The notes under the pieces were generated by a model that searched no databases, was not told the DNA's origin, and saw only the letters and a program-made list of their open reading frames with translations. 64,000 bases of DNA from Heracleum sosnowskyi (taxonomy: Eukaryota > Streptophyta > Magnoliopsida > Apiales > Apiaceae): positions 434,001 through 498,000 of the forward strand of contig JAUIZM010000015.1 of assembly GCA_030848705.1 (NCBI GenBank). Reading direction: 5' to 3'. A program made the translations under genes and the position numbers. Positions 23,660-33,058 of this stretch are shown here, piece by piece (the first letter of the stretch is position 1; every line of letters starts with the position of its first letter).

Positions 23660-26600
23660 ATGCAGGGCAACAGGAATAAAAGAGTCATATGGATCTTGGA
23701 CAGTGGATGCTCAAGTCACATGACTGGTGATATAGCCCTGCTATCACATTTTGAGGAAAAGGCTGGCCCATCAGTAACCTTTGGAAATGACAACATTGGT
23801 TATACAATGGGATATGGCAGTGTTAAATCTGGAAATGTCATTATTGAAGATGTAGCATTTGTTGAAGGACTGAAGCATAATCTCTTGAGCATTGGACAAT
23901 TTACCAACAGGGGTTTCAAAGTGGAATTTGATGAAGACCTTTGTTCAATCTCAAAAAGGGAAAGTGGTGAAGTTGTTCTAACTGGTGTGAAGAAAGGAAG
24001 CTTGTTTGTAGCCAATCTCAAGGCTGCAGATAAGGGAGAAGTCTGCTGTTTCTACACTAAAGCCACAAATGAGGAATTCTGGCTATGGCACAAGAAGCTG
24101 TCTCACTTGAATGTTCAGGCAATGAACTCTCTAACCAAGAGAGAACTTATCAGGGATTTGCCTGCCTTGGAGTTTGTGCAAGATGGAGCATGTGAAGCTT
24201 GTCAGAAAGGAAAAATTAAAAGATCCAGTCACAAGAACAAATTGCTCAATACAAATTCAAAACCTCTGCAGCTAATTCACATGGACTTATTTGGCCCTGT
24301 GAATGTAATGTCCCTCTCCAAAAAGAAATATGCTCTAGTGATGGTAGATGACTATTCAAGATATACTTGGGTGGAATTCCTATTCTCCAAGGATGAAGCA
24401 CCCCAAGTCATAATAGAGCATATCAAGAGAGTCGATAAAGAAGCACAAAGCACTGGTTCCTCTGTAGTTGCTTTGAGAAGTGACAATGGGACTGAGTTCA
24501 GAAATTCAACATTGTATGAGTTTTGCAAAGATAAAGGAATTTCTCAACAATTCTCAGCTCCTAGAACACCTCAACAAAATGGAGTAGTTGAGAGAAAGAA
24601 TAGAACTCTCATTGAAGCTGCAAGGACAATGCTGCTGGATGCAAAGCTACCCACTAGCTTTTGGGCTGATGCTATTAACACAGCATGCTACGTGCAAAAT
24701 AGAACATTAATCAATAAGAAGTCTGGCAAAACTCCTTACTCATTAATGACTGGAAAAAGAGCATCCTTCAAGCACCTGCATGTGTTTGGAAGCAAGTGCT
24801 TTGTGATGAAAGATACCTTTGAGCATGTTGGAAAATTTGATGCTAAAGCATTTGAAGGTATCTTCATTGGATACTCTCTGGAAAGGACAACATACAGAGT
24901 ATTTGTACCTGAGCAACACAAAGTCATGGAAAGAATGAATGTTACCTTTGATGACAAGAAAACTCCTGGACTAAAAACAAGTGATCAAGACAGTGTGCCA
25001 TTGAGATTTGAGAATCAAGGTTATCTTGAGGATTCTGAAAGTGAAGATGAACCCCCTGTTCAAACTGTTCTAGAGAATGAAATCCTCGAAGGTGACAATC
25101 TTCTTCAAACACCTGTGCAAGGGTTCTCAAACACAGGGGGAGAAGAAGAGAATGCACCTATCAACCAAAATGAGTTTGGAACAGATCAAGGAAATGAACA
25201 GGGGCACACAAGGAAATGGGACAGAGCCCACACTAGGGATCAAATCATTGGAGATCCTAGTGAGGGAGTTAGAACAAGAAGGGCAACATTAAATACATGT
25301 CTGTACAGCTGCTTTCTGTCACAAGAGGAACCTAAATTAATTGAAGAAGCTTTGAAGAATTCTGATTGGATTGTTGCCATGCAAGAAGAGTTGAATCAAT
25401 TTGAGAAAAACAAAGTATGGGAACTAGTACCTCCTCCAAAAGGAAAGAATGTTATTGACACCAAATGGGTGTTCAGAAACAAAATGGATGAAGAAGGAGT
25501 GGTAATAAGAAACAAAGCAAAACTGGTTGCCAAAGGATACTGTCAGCAAGAAGGCATTGACTATGATGAGACATTTGCACCTGTAGCTAGACTGGAAGCC
25601 ATCAGAATCTTCCTCGCTTTTGCAGCTCACTCAGATTTTAAGGTGTATCAAATGGATGTGAAAAGTGCATTTCTCAATGGTGATCTTGCTGAAGAAGTTT
25701 ATGTGTCTCAACCACCTGGCTTTGAAAGTGAAGACTTCCCAAACTTTGTGTATAGACTGCTCAAGGCACTCTATGGACTCAAACAGGCACCAAGAGCCTG
25801 GTATGAAACTCTATCTCAATTCCTTCTTGAGCATCAATTTACCAGGGGTACAATTGACAAAACCCTATTCTTCAAGAAGCATGGAAATGATATCATTCTT
25901 GTTCAAATCTATGTGGATGATATCATCTTTGGCTCTTCAAATGAAAAACTCTGTGAAAGGTTCTCTAAGTTGATGCAAAGCAAATATGAGATGAGTATGA
26001 TGGGAGAGTTAACCTACTTTCTAGGCCTGCAAGTACATCAACGGGAGGATGGCATCTTTATAAACCAATCTAAGTATGTCAAGGATCTTTTAAAGAAATA
26101 TGGTTTAGAAGAGTCATCCCCAGCTAAAACTCCTATGTCTACTGCAATCAAGCTGGATGAAGACAAGAAAGGCAAGAGAGTTGATATCAAGGTCTATAGA
26201 GGAATGGTTGGATCCTTACTCTATCTCACAGCTAGAAGGCCAGACATCATGTTTGCCACATGCCTTTGTGCAAGGTTCCAGTCTGATCCCAAGGAATCTC
26301 ACATGATGGCTATCAAAAGAATCTTCAAGTATCTGAAGGGGACTCCTAATCTTGGGCTATGGTATCCAAAGGGCACTGGGTTCAACCTGGTTGGTTACAC
26401 AGATTCTGATTATGCTGGATGCAGAATTGACAGGAAGAGCACCTCTGGAAGCTGTCAATTCCTAGGTCAAAGGTTAGTGTCCTGGTTCAGTAAGAAACAA
26501 CAGTCCACAACAACATCCACAGCTGAGGCTGAATACATTGCTGCTGGAAGTTGCTGTGCTCAATTGCTTTGGATTAGAAATCAACTCATGGATTATGGGC

Positions 26601-26869
26601 TAGTGTTAGAACACATTCCTCTAATGTGTGATAATACTAGTGCAATATCCATAGTTGCCAATCCTGTTAATCATTCTACTACAAAGCACATTGAGATCAG
26701 GTACCATTTCATTAGGGAACATGCTGCAAATGGTACCATAGAAGTCTCTTATGTTCCAACTGAGAAACAATTAGCTGACATATTTACTAAACCTCTGAAT
26801 GAAGCAGTCTTCAACAGACTTGTGAGTGAAATTGGAATGCTTAATCCTTCATTTAGTTGCTCTAAGTAA
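23660..26869 (+). CDS. pol: Copia pol polyprotein: protease, integrase, reverse transcriptase, RNase H (1069 aa)
   Basis: Protease DSG at residues 14-16. GAG-pre-integrase HHCC zinc site H144, H149, C178, C181. Integrase D209, D275, E311 with the D-35-E spacing. RT catalytic YVDD at 751-754. RNase H D915, E958, D991. Integrase precedes RT, which defines Ty1/copia. All key residues are present and no stop or frameshift was seen, so the protein looks functional. The ATG directly follows an in-frame TGA (23657-23659), so this frame cannot be reached by simple frameshifting from gag; reinitiation, leaky scanning or splicing to the AG at 23663-23664 must be considered. Confidence 0.95.
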   Translation: MQGNRNKRVIWILDSGCSSHMTGDIALLSHFEEKAGPSVTFGNDNIGYTMGYGSVKSGNVIIEDVAFVEGLKHNLLSIGQFTNRGFKVEFDEDLCSISKRESGEVVLTGVKKGSLFVANLKAADKGEVCCFYTKATNEEFWLWHKKLSHLNVQAMNSLTKRELIRDLPALEFVQDGACEACQKGKIKRSSHKNKLLNTNSKPLQLIHMDLFGPVNVMSLSKKKYALVMVDDYSRYTWVEFLFSKDEAPQVIIEHIKRVDKEAQSTGSSVVALRSDNGTEFRNSTLYEFCKDKGISQQFSAPRTPQQNGVVERKNRTLIEAARTMLLDAKLPTSFWADAINTACYVQNRTLINKKSGKTPYSLMTGKRASFKHLHVFGSKCFVMKDTFEHVGKFDAKAFEGIFIGYSLERTTYRVFVPEQHKVMERMNVTFDDKKTPGLKTSDQDSVPLRFENQGYLEDSESEDEPPVQTVLENEILEGDNLLQTPVQGFSNTGGEEENAPINQNEFGTDQGNEQGHTRKWDRAHTRDQIIGDPSEGVRTRRATLNTCLYSCFLSQEEPKLIEEALKNSDWIVAMQEELNQFEKNKVWELVPPPKGKNVIDTKWVFRNKMDEEGVVIRNKAKLVAKGYCQQEGIDYDETFAPVARLEAIRIFLAFAAHSDFKVYQMDVKSAFLNGDLAEEVYVSQPPGFESEDFPNFVYRLLKALYGLKQAPRAWYETLSQFLLEHQFTRGTIDKTLFFKKHGNDIILVQIYVDDIIFGSSNEKLCERFSKLMQSKYEMSMMGELTYFLGLQVHQREDGIFINQSKYVKDLLKKYGLEESSPAKTPMSTAIKLDEDKKGKRVDIKVYRGMVGSLLYLTARRPDIMFATCLCARFQSDPKESHMMAIKRIFKYLKGTPNLGLWYPKGTGFNLVGYTDSDYAGCRIDRKSTSGSCQFLGQRLVSWFSKKQQSTTTSTAEAEYIAAGSCCAQLLWIRNQLMDYGLVLEHIPLMCDNTSAISIVANPVNHSTTKHIEIRYHFIREHAANGTIEVSYVPTEKQLADIFTKPLNEAVFNRLVSEIGMLNPSFSCSK

Positions 26870-27585
26870 GTATGCCAGTAAATTGTTGCAACAGTAAATT
26901 TTCACTGTATTTAAATGCTCTATTTGTTTGGAGTGAAAATTAGCTGAGATATGATTTATAAATATTTCAGTATTTTACTGCATATTTTTCAAAATCACAT
27001 TTGTTGGTAAAGTTGTGAGCTTTTGAGACATCTCGATATAGATGATTTTCAGAGTTCACGACACAGTTCAAATCAAACAGACTTATATCGCAAACTGTTG
27101 AGATTGTGAGACTTCGCGACATAGTTCATTTCATGAGTTTGCGACATAGTTCATTTTATGACTTCGCGACTTAGAATAACTATATCGACAAGTCTCCACA
27201 TTTGACAAAATTTTGATTTAAATTCATTTTATTTCAAAATTTGATAAAAGTCTGACAATTTGCTTAAAATTCCTCATAGAGAGCTTCAGACAGGGTATCT
27301 CCCTATATCGCAAAGTCTCCCCAATCCCTTCATCCTGAGGACTTTGCGACATAGTTCATTTCTGAGACTATGCGATATACTTTGCAAGACTTTGCGGTAC
27401 AGGCCATTTTTTTTGACTTCGCGACATACAAATCGACTGTACAAATTCATAACTCCATATCGCAGTGTCTCTATCATATAAATACCCTTTTCTAACCGTT
27501 CACAACTTTTCATCTTGTCTATTGCTCTCAAACTCTCAAACCTAAGCACAAATTCTCTACTCTCTCTTTCACTCTCTCTCTCGAA
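26870..27585 (+). promoter_or_regulatory. pol-ORF3 spacer with LTR-like repeats and candidate ORF3 promoter
   Basis: 27000-27440 holds many GACTTCGCGACATAG or GACTTTGCGACATAG motifs, the opposite strand sense of the CTATGTCGCATAGTC repeats in the LTRs. A TATA box TATAAATA lies at 27477-27484, followed by a pyrimidine-rich leader full of CTCTCT (27510-27580) and an ATG at 27586 in a good plant context (CGAAATGGCA). This is the layout of an ordinary plant pol II core promoter, so ORF3 may have its own transcript. No expression evidence is available. Confidence 0.5.
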
Positions 27586-28830
27586 ATGGCACCCAAATCT
27601 CAAACAGTATCATCTTCTATCCCTTTAACCATTCCCAAAGAAACCAATCTTCTCACCATTCCCTCTGAGGCTGAGGCTAACCCAAGGTACAAGTGTTTTG
27701 TCCGGTTCTTGAACACTTCCTACCTACGCCAAGCCCTAACCCTGAACCCTACCTTGTATGTCGATGTGTTGGAAGGATTCTGGAGAACGACGTTGGTATC
27801 AACAATGGCTAGGGAAGATGGAGCCTCATTCCAGGAGGTTAGTTGCTCAATTGGAGGCAAACACTTTCAGTTTGGTGAAAGGGAAATCAATGAAGCTTTG
27901 GGGTTCAAGGTGGAGGGTCATGACCAAGAAGCTACAGATACTCAAATCGTAGATTTCATGACCTTCATTCGGTATGCTGAAGAGATAGATACTGGAAAGC
28001 TGACTAAGAAGTTTGTGAGAAGGGAGTGGTCATTTCTGTTTGATGCACTCCAAAAGGTGTTTCTCTGCAGGAAGACAGGATGTGACCATATCAGTCACAT
28101 TGCTGTGAAGCTAGCCTACTCCTTGGCCAACAACCAGGAGATCAATGTGGGAGCCTTAATTCTCAAAGAATTGGCTCAGAGGCTAGGCAGGACTGTTCGT
28201 GGTAGAGGTAATGACATCTTTTACCCTCGTTTCCTTCAAGTAATTTTAAATTTTCTTGATGCAAATGTCCATGAATTGGAGGGTATAGATAAAACTAAAA
28301 TGGCTTATTCCAAGTCCATGTCCAAAGTTCTATTTGGCTCATTGGACACAAGGAATCAAGTGGATGTGATTCTAAGTGTGACCAAGCATATGCAGGACAC
28401 ATTTGAGTCTTATCCACTTGATAAGCCCATATACCATGCACTTTCCTGGACAGGGGAGGCTGAGACTGAAGGAGCTACACAGTCTAACCCCAGCCTTCCC
28501 ATCCCATCCAGCAACCCCACTGTAAACAGTACCATAGAAGTTAGGCAGCCAAGTGCATCACTCTCTCAAAAGACTGGTGTTACTAAAAAGAAGTCAAAGA
28601 AGAGAGCCCTAGCAGTGATAAATGAATCTGTAGAGATAGGTAGTGAGAATCCTGAGTCACCTCTCACCAGACAAAGTAAGAAATCCAAATCCAAACCTAC
28701 CACTGGATCCTCCCAACAGGATTCAGATGTGGAAAAAGGGGTACACCTGTTACTGTCCATGGCCTCTCAACAGGTCATTGGCATTGAAAAGAGCAGTCTC
28801 CCCACTGCACCCTGTACAGAGTCTGCATAG
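27586..28830 (+). CDS. ORF3 part 1: plant transposon-associated protein (414 aa to an in-frame TAG)
   Basis: The N-terminal ~290 residues form a globular region (FVRFLNTSYLRQALTL, FWRTTLVST, then EVSCSIGGKHFQFGEREINE) resembling the family annotated as putative plant transposon protein, found in many retroelement extra ORFs. No biochemical function is known. Residues ~300-414 are Ser/Thr/Pro- and Lys-rich. There is no signal peptide or membrane segment, so an envelope-like role is not supported by sequence. The frame stops at TAG 28828-28830 but the same frame reopens at once and runs to 32442. Position between pol and the 3' LTR is where Sireviruses carry extra ORFs. Confidence 0.75.
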   Translation: MAPKSQTVSSSIPLTIPKETNLLTIPSEAEANPRYKCFVRFLNTSYLRQALTLNPTLYVDVLEGFWRTTLVSTMAREDGASFQEVSCSIGGKHFQFGEREINEALGFKVEGHDQEATDTQIVDFMTFIRYAEEIDTGKLTKKFVRREWSFLFDALQKVFLCRKTGCDHISHIAVKLAYSLANNQEINVGALILKELAQRLGRTVRGRGNDIFYPRFLQVILNFLDANVHELEGIDKTKMAYSKSMSKVLFGSLDTRNQVDVILSVTKHMQDTFESYPLDKPIYHALSWTGEAETEGATQSNPSLPIPSSNPTVNSTIEVRQPSASLSQKTGVTKKKSKKRALAVINESVEIGSENPESPLTRQSKKSKSKPTTGSSQQDSDVEKGVHLLLSMASQQVIGIEKSSLPTAPCTESA

Positions 28831-28855
28831 GGTCAAGAACTCACTCTTGACCCTA
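28828..28855 (+). promoter_or_regulatory. Stop-codon hairpin between ORF3 parts 1 and 2
   Basis: The TAG is the first three bases of a perfect 11-bp inverted repeat: TAGGGTCAAGA (28828-28838), loop ACTCAC (28839-28844), TCTTGACCCTA (28845-28855). The frame is open on both sides. It could be a readthrough or pausing signal, or a coincidence around a nonsense mutation. Known viral readthrough structures usually start several bases after the stop, so the geometry is atypical. Confidence 0.5.
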
Positions 28856-28929
28856 GGAGTGATAAGGCTGATCATACACAGAGTGGAGAGCACATCACTG
28901 TTGAAACTCCTCCTATTTCTCAGGGGGAG

Positions 28930-31900
28930 TTGCCACAATCTAATCTAAACCCCACTTCTCTCTCAGATTCTTCCATAAAAATTTCTTCTGAACAAGAGAG
29001 TCATTCCAATGACAATCTTGCCTTTGATCAATCACAATTCTCTCCTGTGATTGAGCCAATTTCAAGTGACATGGTGCATGACACTATGCTCACCACCCAG
29101 GAACCACATCTAGTTGGTCAGGGAATGCATGCTGGGGCATATCCTAATGACACCAACAAAAACATGGAGGATTCACCAGTTTTCACTGGAGACTCTATGC
29201 CAAATTCTCCCATCCTTAGGGATGTGGAACTGTCTTCACAAACAAATAGGGCTGATGTTGTAACACATCCCATTTCAATGGAGACAACATCAGACCCTAC
29301 AGCCATTCCAAGGCTGGAGGAGACTCAAAATCCTACATCTCATGAAGTGCCTAGCACTAGCTCTCACTTGGCTCAGACCACTATGTCAGAATGGCTGAAG
29401 CCTGTGCACCATGACAGGCCTTCAGGATCATCATATGTGCCTTCCAAAATGACAGAAGAAGCCATACAAGATCTCCATGTGGCACAGATTGATGAGTTCT
29501 CAAAGATAGCTCAACATCTCCTCACCTCAAATCTCCCAAATGCTGATTATGAAGCCATCTTACTCTGCCACAAGGAGGATGTTGAAGCTCAGCAGGAGAA
29601 GATAGTGGATGCAGCTGAACCAGAGGGAAATGTGGATGCCTGGTTGGATTCTAAGAGGACTCTCAAGCTCAAGGATGCCCTAGCTTTTCTAAGGGAAGAG
29701 TACCTCACTTCTCTGGGCTCAAATGCAAAGGATCTTTCTCCTGCTGCCATCTATGATGCTGTTAATGATGTCTACGGGAATCAATTAAAGGCTCTGCACT
29801 ATCTTGGGAAAGGGCTTCAATCAGAGATTTCTTCAATCCAGGAGGAGACAGACAGATCCCTCACTAAGCTCAGAAACTCATATCTCTCTGATTTTCCCAG
29901 GGTGGATGGCATCCTTAAAGAAATCCAGAAGACAAACTCTACTGTCAGCATGATGGACCTCTCTCTGGCCATGGTCACAGACAACATCAGGAAGCTGGCT
30001 ACAACCCTGGAAAATCAAGTCAAGGCCAATATCAACTCCAATGCCATGCTGAATGTAATTTGGAAAAATCAATATGGTGACAAATTGGTGGATGAGGTCC
30101 CTCTGTCAAACATCTCCAAATTTGAATTTACCAAACTCAAGGATCAATCTCTCAATTCTTTCAAGTCTCAACAGCTGTTCTCAAAGGTGGATGGTCTTGA
30201 AAGAGAAGTGGCCTCTCTGAAAGATGAAAACAAGGAGCTTGCCAACTCTCTAAAACAGCTCAATGACAAACTGGATGACCAAGGCAACAACACCTCCAAT
30301 ATCCTGCTGGTGCAACAACAGATGTTGACTTCAATGATGAAACAAATGAACCTGCCTATCCCTGGGGAAGCTCAAGTCATCTTGTCTGATCCCAAGCCTA
30401 AGGGGGAGAAACAAAAGGAGGTCATTCTGAAACAAAGAGGGGGAGTACCTGCCAAGCAGTCAAAGCATAAGGGCAAGGGCATACTCATTGAAGAAACCAT
30501 AAAGCCAATCATTCTTCCCCCTGTAGAGGTCATAAGTGCAGAAGGTCAGAAGAGCACAATCTCAACCACCTACTATCCATCAACAATGCCTAAAGATATC
30601 TCAACTCCTCAACCTACTCAACCTACTCCCAATGCTAAACCTGTCAAAGCTGCAATTATCACAGAAGCCAAGCTACAGGAAGTTGCCAATTCAAACATCT
30701 ATCATGATGAGGCCTTCCTGGAGTTTCTGAAAGCCATCTACAGTAGTGCTCAAGGAGATGCAAGGATGTACAGACAGAAGATCAAGGAAAGCATCAAGTA
30801 TTTCACAGTGGCAGTAAGGAAAATCAAGGATGTCCATCTAAGAGAGATAATCATGGTGTGCAAGGACAACTACTTGTGGCACCTAGCTTTTCAAACTCTA
30901 GAGAAACTGAGATTTACTGAGCTGTCAATCATTCTGGATTTGATTGAAAAGCATGGGATGAACAATGAAAGTCTTTATAATGACTTGAAGATGGACCAGA
31001 ATAAAAGATTGCCTGAGGTTATATCCAAGCCAAGGACAATAATTTACCAAAGCCTATCTCAAGACAGTAGTATTGACCAACTAGTAATTCCCTCAGACCT
31101 GTTAATGAAGAACAATGCAAAGATCAACCAGGTGCTGCAAATGCTGAGAGCTAAGAGAGGAGCTAGGACAGCTGAGGAACTAGAGATGATTCGAACTCTA
31201 CAATCTTTTCTGATTCATGGAGTCATTCCTGAATCTGTCAAAGAAAAGAGCAAAAAGAAGGATGGGGAGGATGATGATGAGGAGAAAACCTATGAAAGGA
31301 GATCTCAGACAAGGAGAAATAAGGATGGATCTAGTGAGAGCAGCAGGAGCAAATATCCAAAGAAATCAAAAGATGCTGGTGATGACAAGAGGGACTCAAA
31401 AGGGACAAAGGAAACAACCAGGAAAACAAGAAGTGGAATTCAGCAAGTCAAGGACATTGCCAGCAGTACTTTATCCACAACACAAGACTCTAAGTCTAGG
31501 GTGGGTACTGTTAGCAATGATCCTCCAAAATCATTATCCATGACTTCTGAACCTGAATTGCCACAGAAGAAAGATGAAGCCACTAAAGTAATTTCAAGAA
31601 AACACTTCCACAAAGTTACAGCTAGTGGAGTGTTACAGTGGATGAAGGGGAAAGGAATGAAGCTTCTTCCAAGTGATGTGGCACTGAAGACTGATTCTCC
31701 TTGTTCCAGAAAGGTATCTCTTGTGAAGCATTTGAAGATCAAGAGTGTACCCAAAAGGATAAGGATAACAAAGAAAACTGGAAAACTCACAAATGTTATT
31801 GGCATCAATGTGCTTCCACTAGATGAGGACTATGATGAAGATGCCCTAGCATTTTTGAGGGCTCAAAGGATCTTTGAAGTCAAAGTGAAGTTGAATCATC

Positions 31901-32442
31901 TAGAGATCAAGTACACTGATGGAAGAGAAAGAATAATGAAGCAAGGGGGATGGCAACATTTTGACACCTATGAGCAAGAAAGAATCAATGCCTTGTTAAA
32001 TTTTGAAGAAAAGGAAGAAAGGTTGTGGAAAACAGAGATTGCCAGATTCATGAAAATGCACTCTGAATATAAAGAAAATCTAAAGAAGCTGAATGAAGAA
32101 AAGAGGTGTGAGAAAGAAAAAGAGATGGCTGAGATGGAAGAAAGAGCAAAGGAGCTAAGGAAGAAAGGGCTGTGCAGGGTAAAGCAAAATCCTTATACTG
32201 TCGAGTATAAAAATCATTATGGAGGAATAAGCAAGATAAGGATGGAGTTCATACATTCATATGTGGAAAGTGCCCTCAAAACAGCAGCTGAAGATCTAAA
32301 AGATTCTCCTCTCATTGAAGAACTGATTGCAAGGGATGAAATTTTACTGGCCATCTCTGAAATAAAGAAGAATGAAGAAATAAGGAAGAAGAAAGTCTAT
32401 GATGATTTCTTAGAGAAACAATTGGAAACTGAAGCTATGTAG
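28930..32442 (+). CDS. ORF3 part 2: long coiled-coil, Lys/Glu-rich protein (1170 aa from first Met)
   Basis: In frame with part 1; the frame is open from 28831, giving 1203 codons after the TAG. It begins with a Ser/Thr/Pro/Gln-rich acidic region, then a helical region (about residues 185-460) with coiled-coil segments, and a low-complexity KKDGEDDDEEK-type charged block (about 770-840). The C-terminal domain (about 890-1170) contains a conserved-looking segment, VLPLDEDYDEDALAFLRAQR, and long charged helices. I recognise no enzyme motif, zinc site or membrane segment. Internal ATG initiation at 28930 is possible, but a 1618-codon ORF with one stop explains the shared frame better. The function is unknown; it may be structural or regulatory within the element. 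Confidence 0.7.
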   Translation: MPQSNLNPTSLSDSSIKISSEQESHSNDNLAFDQSQFSPVIEPISSDMVHDTMLTTQEPHLVGQGMHAGAYPNDTNKNMEDSPVFTGDSMPNSPILRDVELSSQTNRADVVTHPISMETTSDPTAIPRLEETQNPTSHEVPSTSSHLAQTTMSEWLKPVHHDRPSGSSYVPSKMTEEAIQDLHVAQIDEFSKIAQHLLTSNLPNADYEAILLCHKEDVEAQQEKIVDAAEPEGNVDAWLDSKRTLKLKDALAFLREEYLTSLGSNAKDLSPAAIYDAVNDVYGNQLKALHYLGKGLQSEISSIQEETDRSLTKLRNSYLSDFPRVDGILKEIQKTNSTVSMMDLSLAMVTDNIRKLATTLENQVKANINSNAMLNVIWKNQYGDKLVDEVPLSNISKFEFTKLKDQSLNSFKSQQLFSKVDGLEREVASLKDENKELANSLKQLNDKLDDQGNNTSNILLVQQQMLTSMMKQMNLPIPGEAQVILSDPKPKGEKQKEVILKQRGGVPAKQSKHKGKGILIEETIKPIILPPVEVISAEGQKSTISTTYYPSTMPKDISTPQPTQPTPNAKPVKAAIITEAKLQEVANSNIYHDEAFLEFLKAIYSSAQGDARMYRQKIKESIKYFTVAVRKIKDVHLREIIMVCKDNYLWHLAFQTLEKLRFTELSIILDLIEKHGMNNESLYNDLKMDQNKRLPEVISKPRTIIYQSLSQDSSIDQLVIPSDLLMKNNAKINQVLQMLRAKRGARTAEELEMIRTLQSFLIHGVIPESVKEKSKKKDGEDDDEEKTYERRSQTRRNKDGSSESSRSKYPKKSKDAGDDKRDSKGTKETTRKTRSGIQQVKDIASSTLSTTQDSKSRVGTVSNDPPKSLSMTSEPELPQKKDEATKVISRKHFHKVTASGVLQWMKGKGMKLLPSDVALKTDSPCSRKVSLVKHLKIKSVPKRIRITKKTGKLTNVIGINVLPLDEDYDEDALAFLRAQRIFEVKVKLNHLEIKYTDGRERIMKQGGWQHFDTYEQERINALLNFEEKEERLWKTEIARFMKMHSEYKENLKKLNEEKRCEKEKEMAEMEERAKELRKKGLCRVKQNPYTVEYKNHYGGISKIRMEFIHSYVESALKTAAEDLKDSPLIEELIARDEILLAISEIKKNEEIRKKKVYDDFLEKQLETEAM

Positions 32443-32584
32443 CTCAAGGAGAAATTCTGTAAGACCAAATTTCCAAGTTGTTATCAAATTCTGTTCTTAA
32501 CTTTATCTTCTTTATACTTGTTCTTTTTTATGTTAGTTAGGCTTGTTATCAGACATGAAATTGTGCCTAAGGGTCTTACTCACA

Positions 32585-32597
32585 ATTTGGGGGAGAT
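32585..32597 (+). promoter_or_regulatory. Polypurine tract of element A
   Basis: TTTGGGGGAGAT directly precedes the 3' LTR start TGTTAGG at 32598. It is the plus-strand priming site in reverse transcription. Confidence 0.9.
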
Positions 32598-33058
32598 TGT
32601 TAGGCTCAAGACATGTCTGAACACCACTATTAACAAGCCTACACTTTGTGACTACGTCACATTACATGACCTAGTGAGTTCTATCACTGGGATGTAGTAT
32701 AGGTCTCTAAATGTACTTGTCTTGTTCTCATGAACATTAGCTTGACCATGTATGCTCAAAGTTATAATGAGCTTAGTAAAGTTTCTTGCATCTAGATTGT
32801 ATATAGGCCATTGAATAATTATCCTGGTAGAAGTTCAGAAGTGTTCATGCAGCAGGATAGAGATAAATAAGGCTATGAAGAAATAAGTTGCAGAAATTTG
32901 TCTAAGGCATTATATAGCAAAGTCAGAAGAAAGCTATGTCGTGAAGTCACCAATATCCATGTCGTGAAGTACTATATCGCATAGTCCATTTTGTACTATG
33001 TCGAGAAGTCCTCAAGACACATGTCGTGAAGTGTTGAAGTCAGCAAAGTCAAAGAAGC
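32598..33058 (+). repeat. 3' LTR of element A, first part
   Basis: Matches 19901-20361 closely (for example one A/G difference near 20044 versus 32724). It is broken after AAAGAAGC, where element B begins; the LTR resumes at 44729. Confidence 0.95.

Noticed and set aside
27586..32442. ORF3 as a viral envelope gene
   Set aside because: No signal peptide, membrane anchor or cysteine-rich ectodomain is visible; position alone does not support it.
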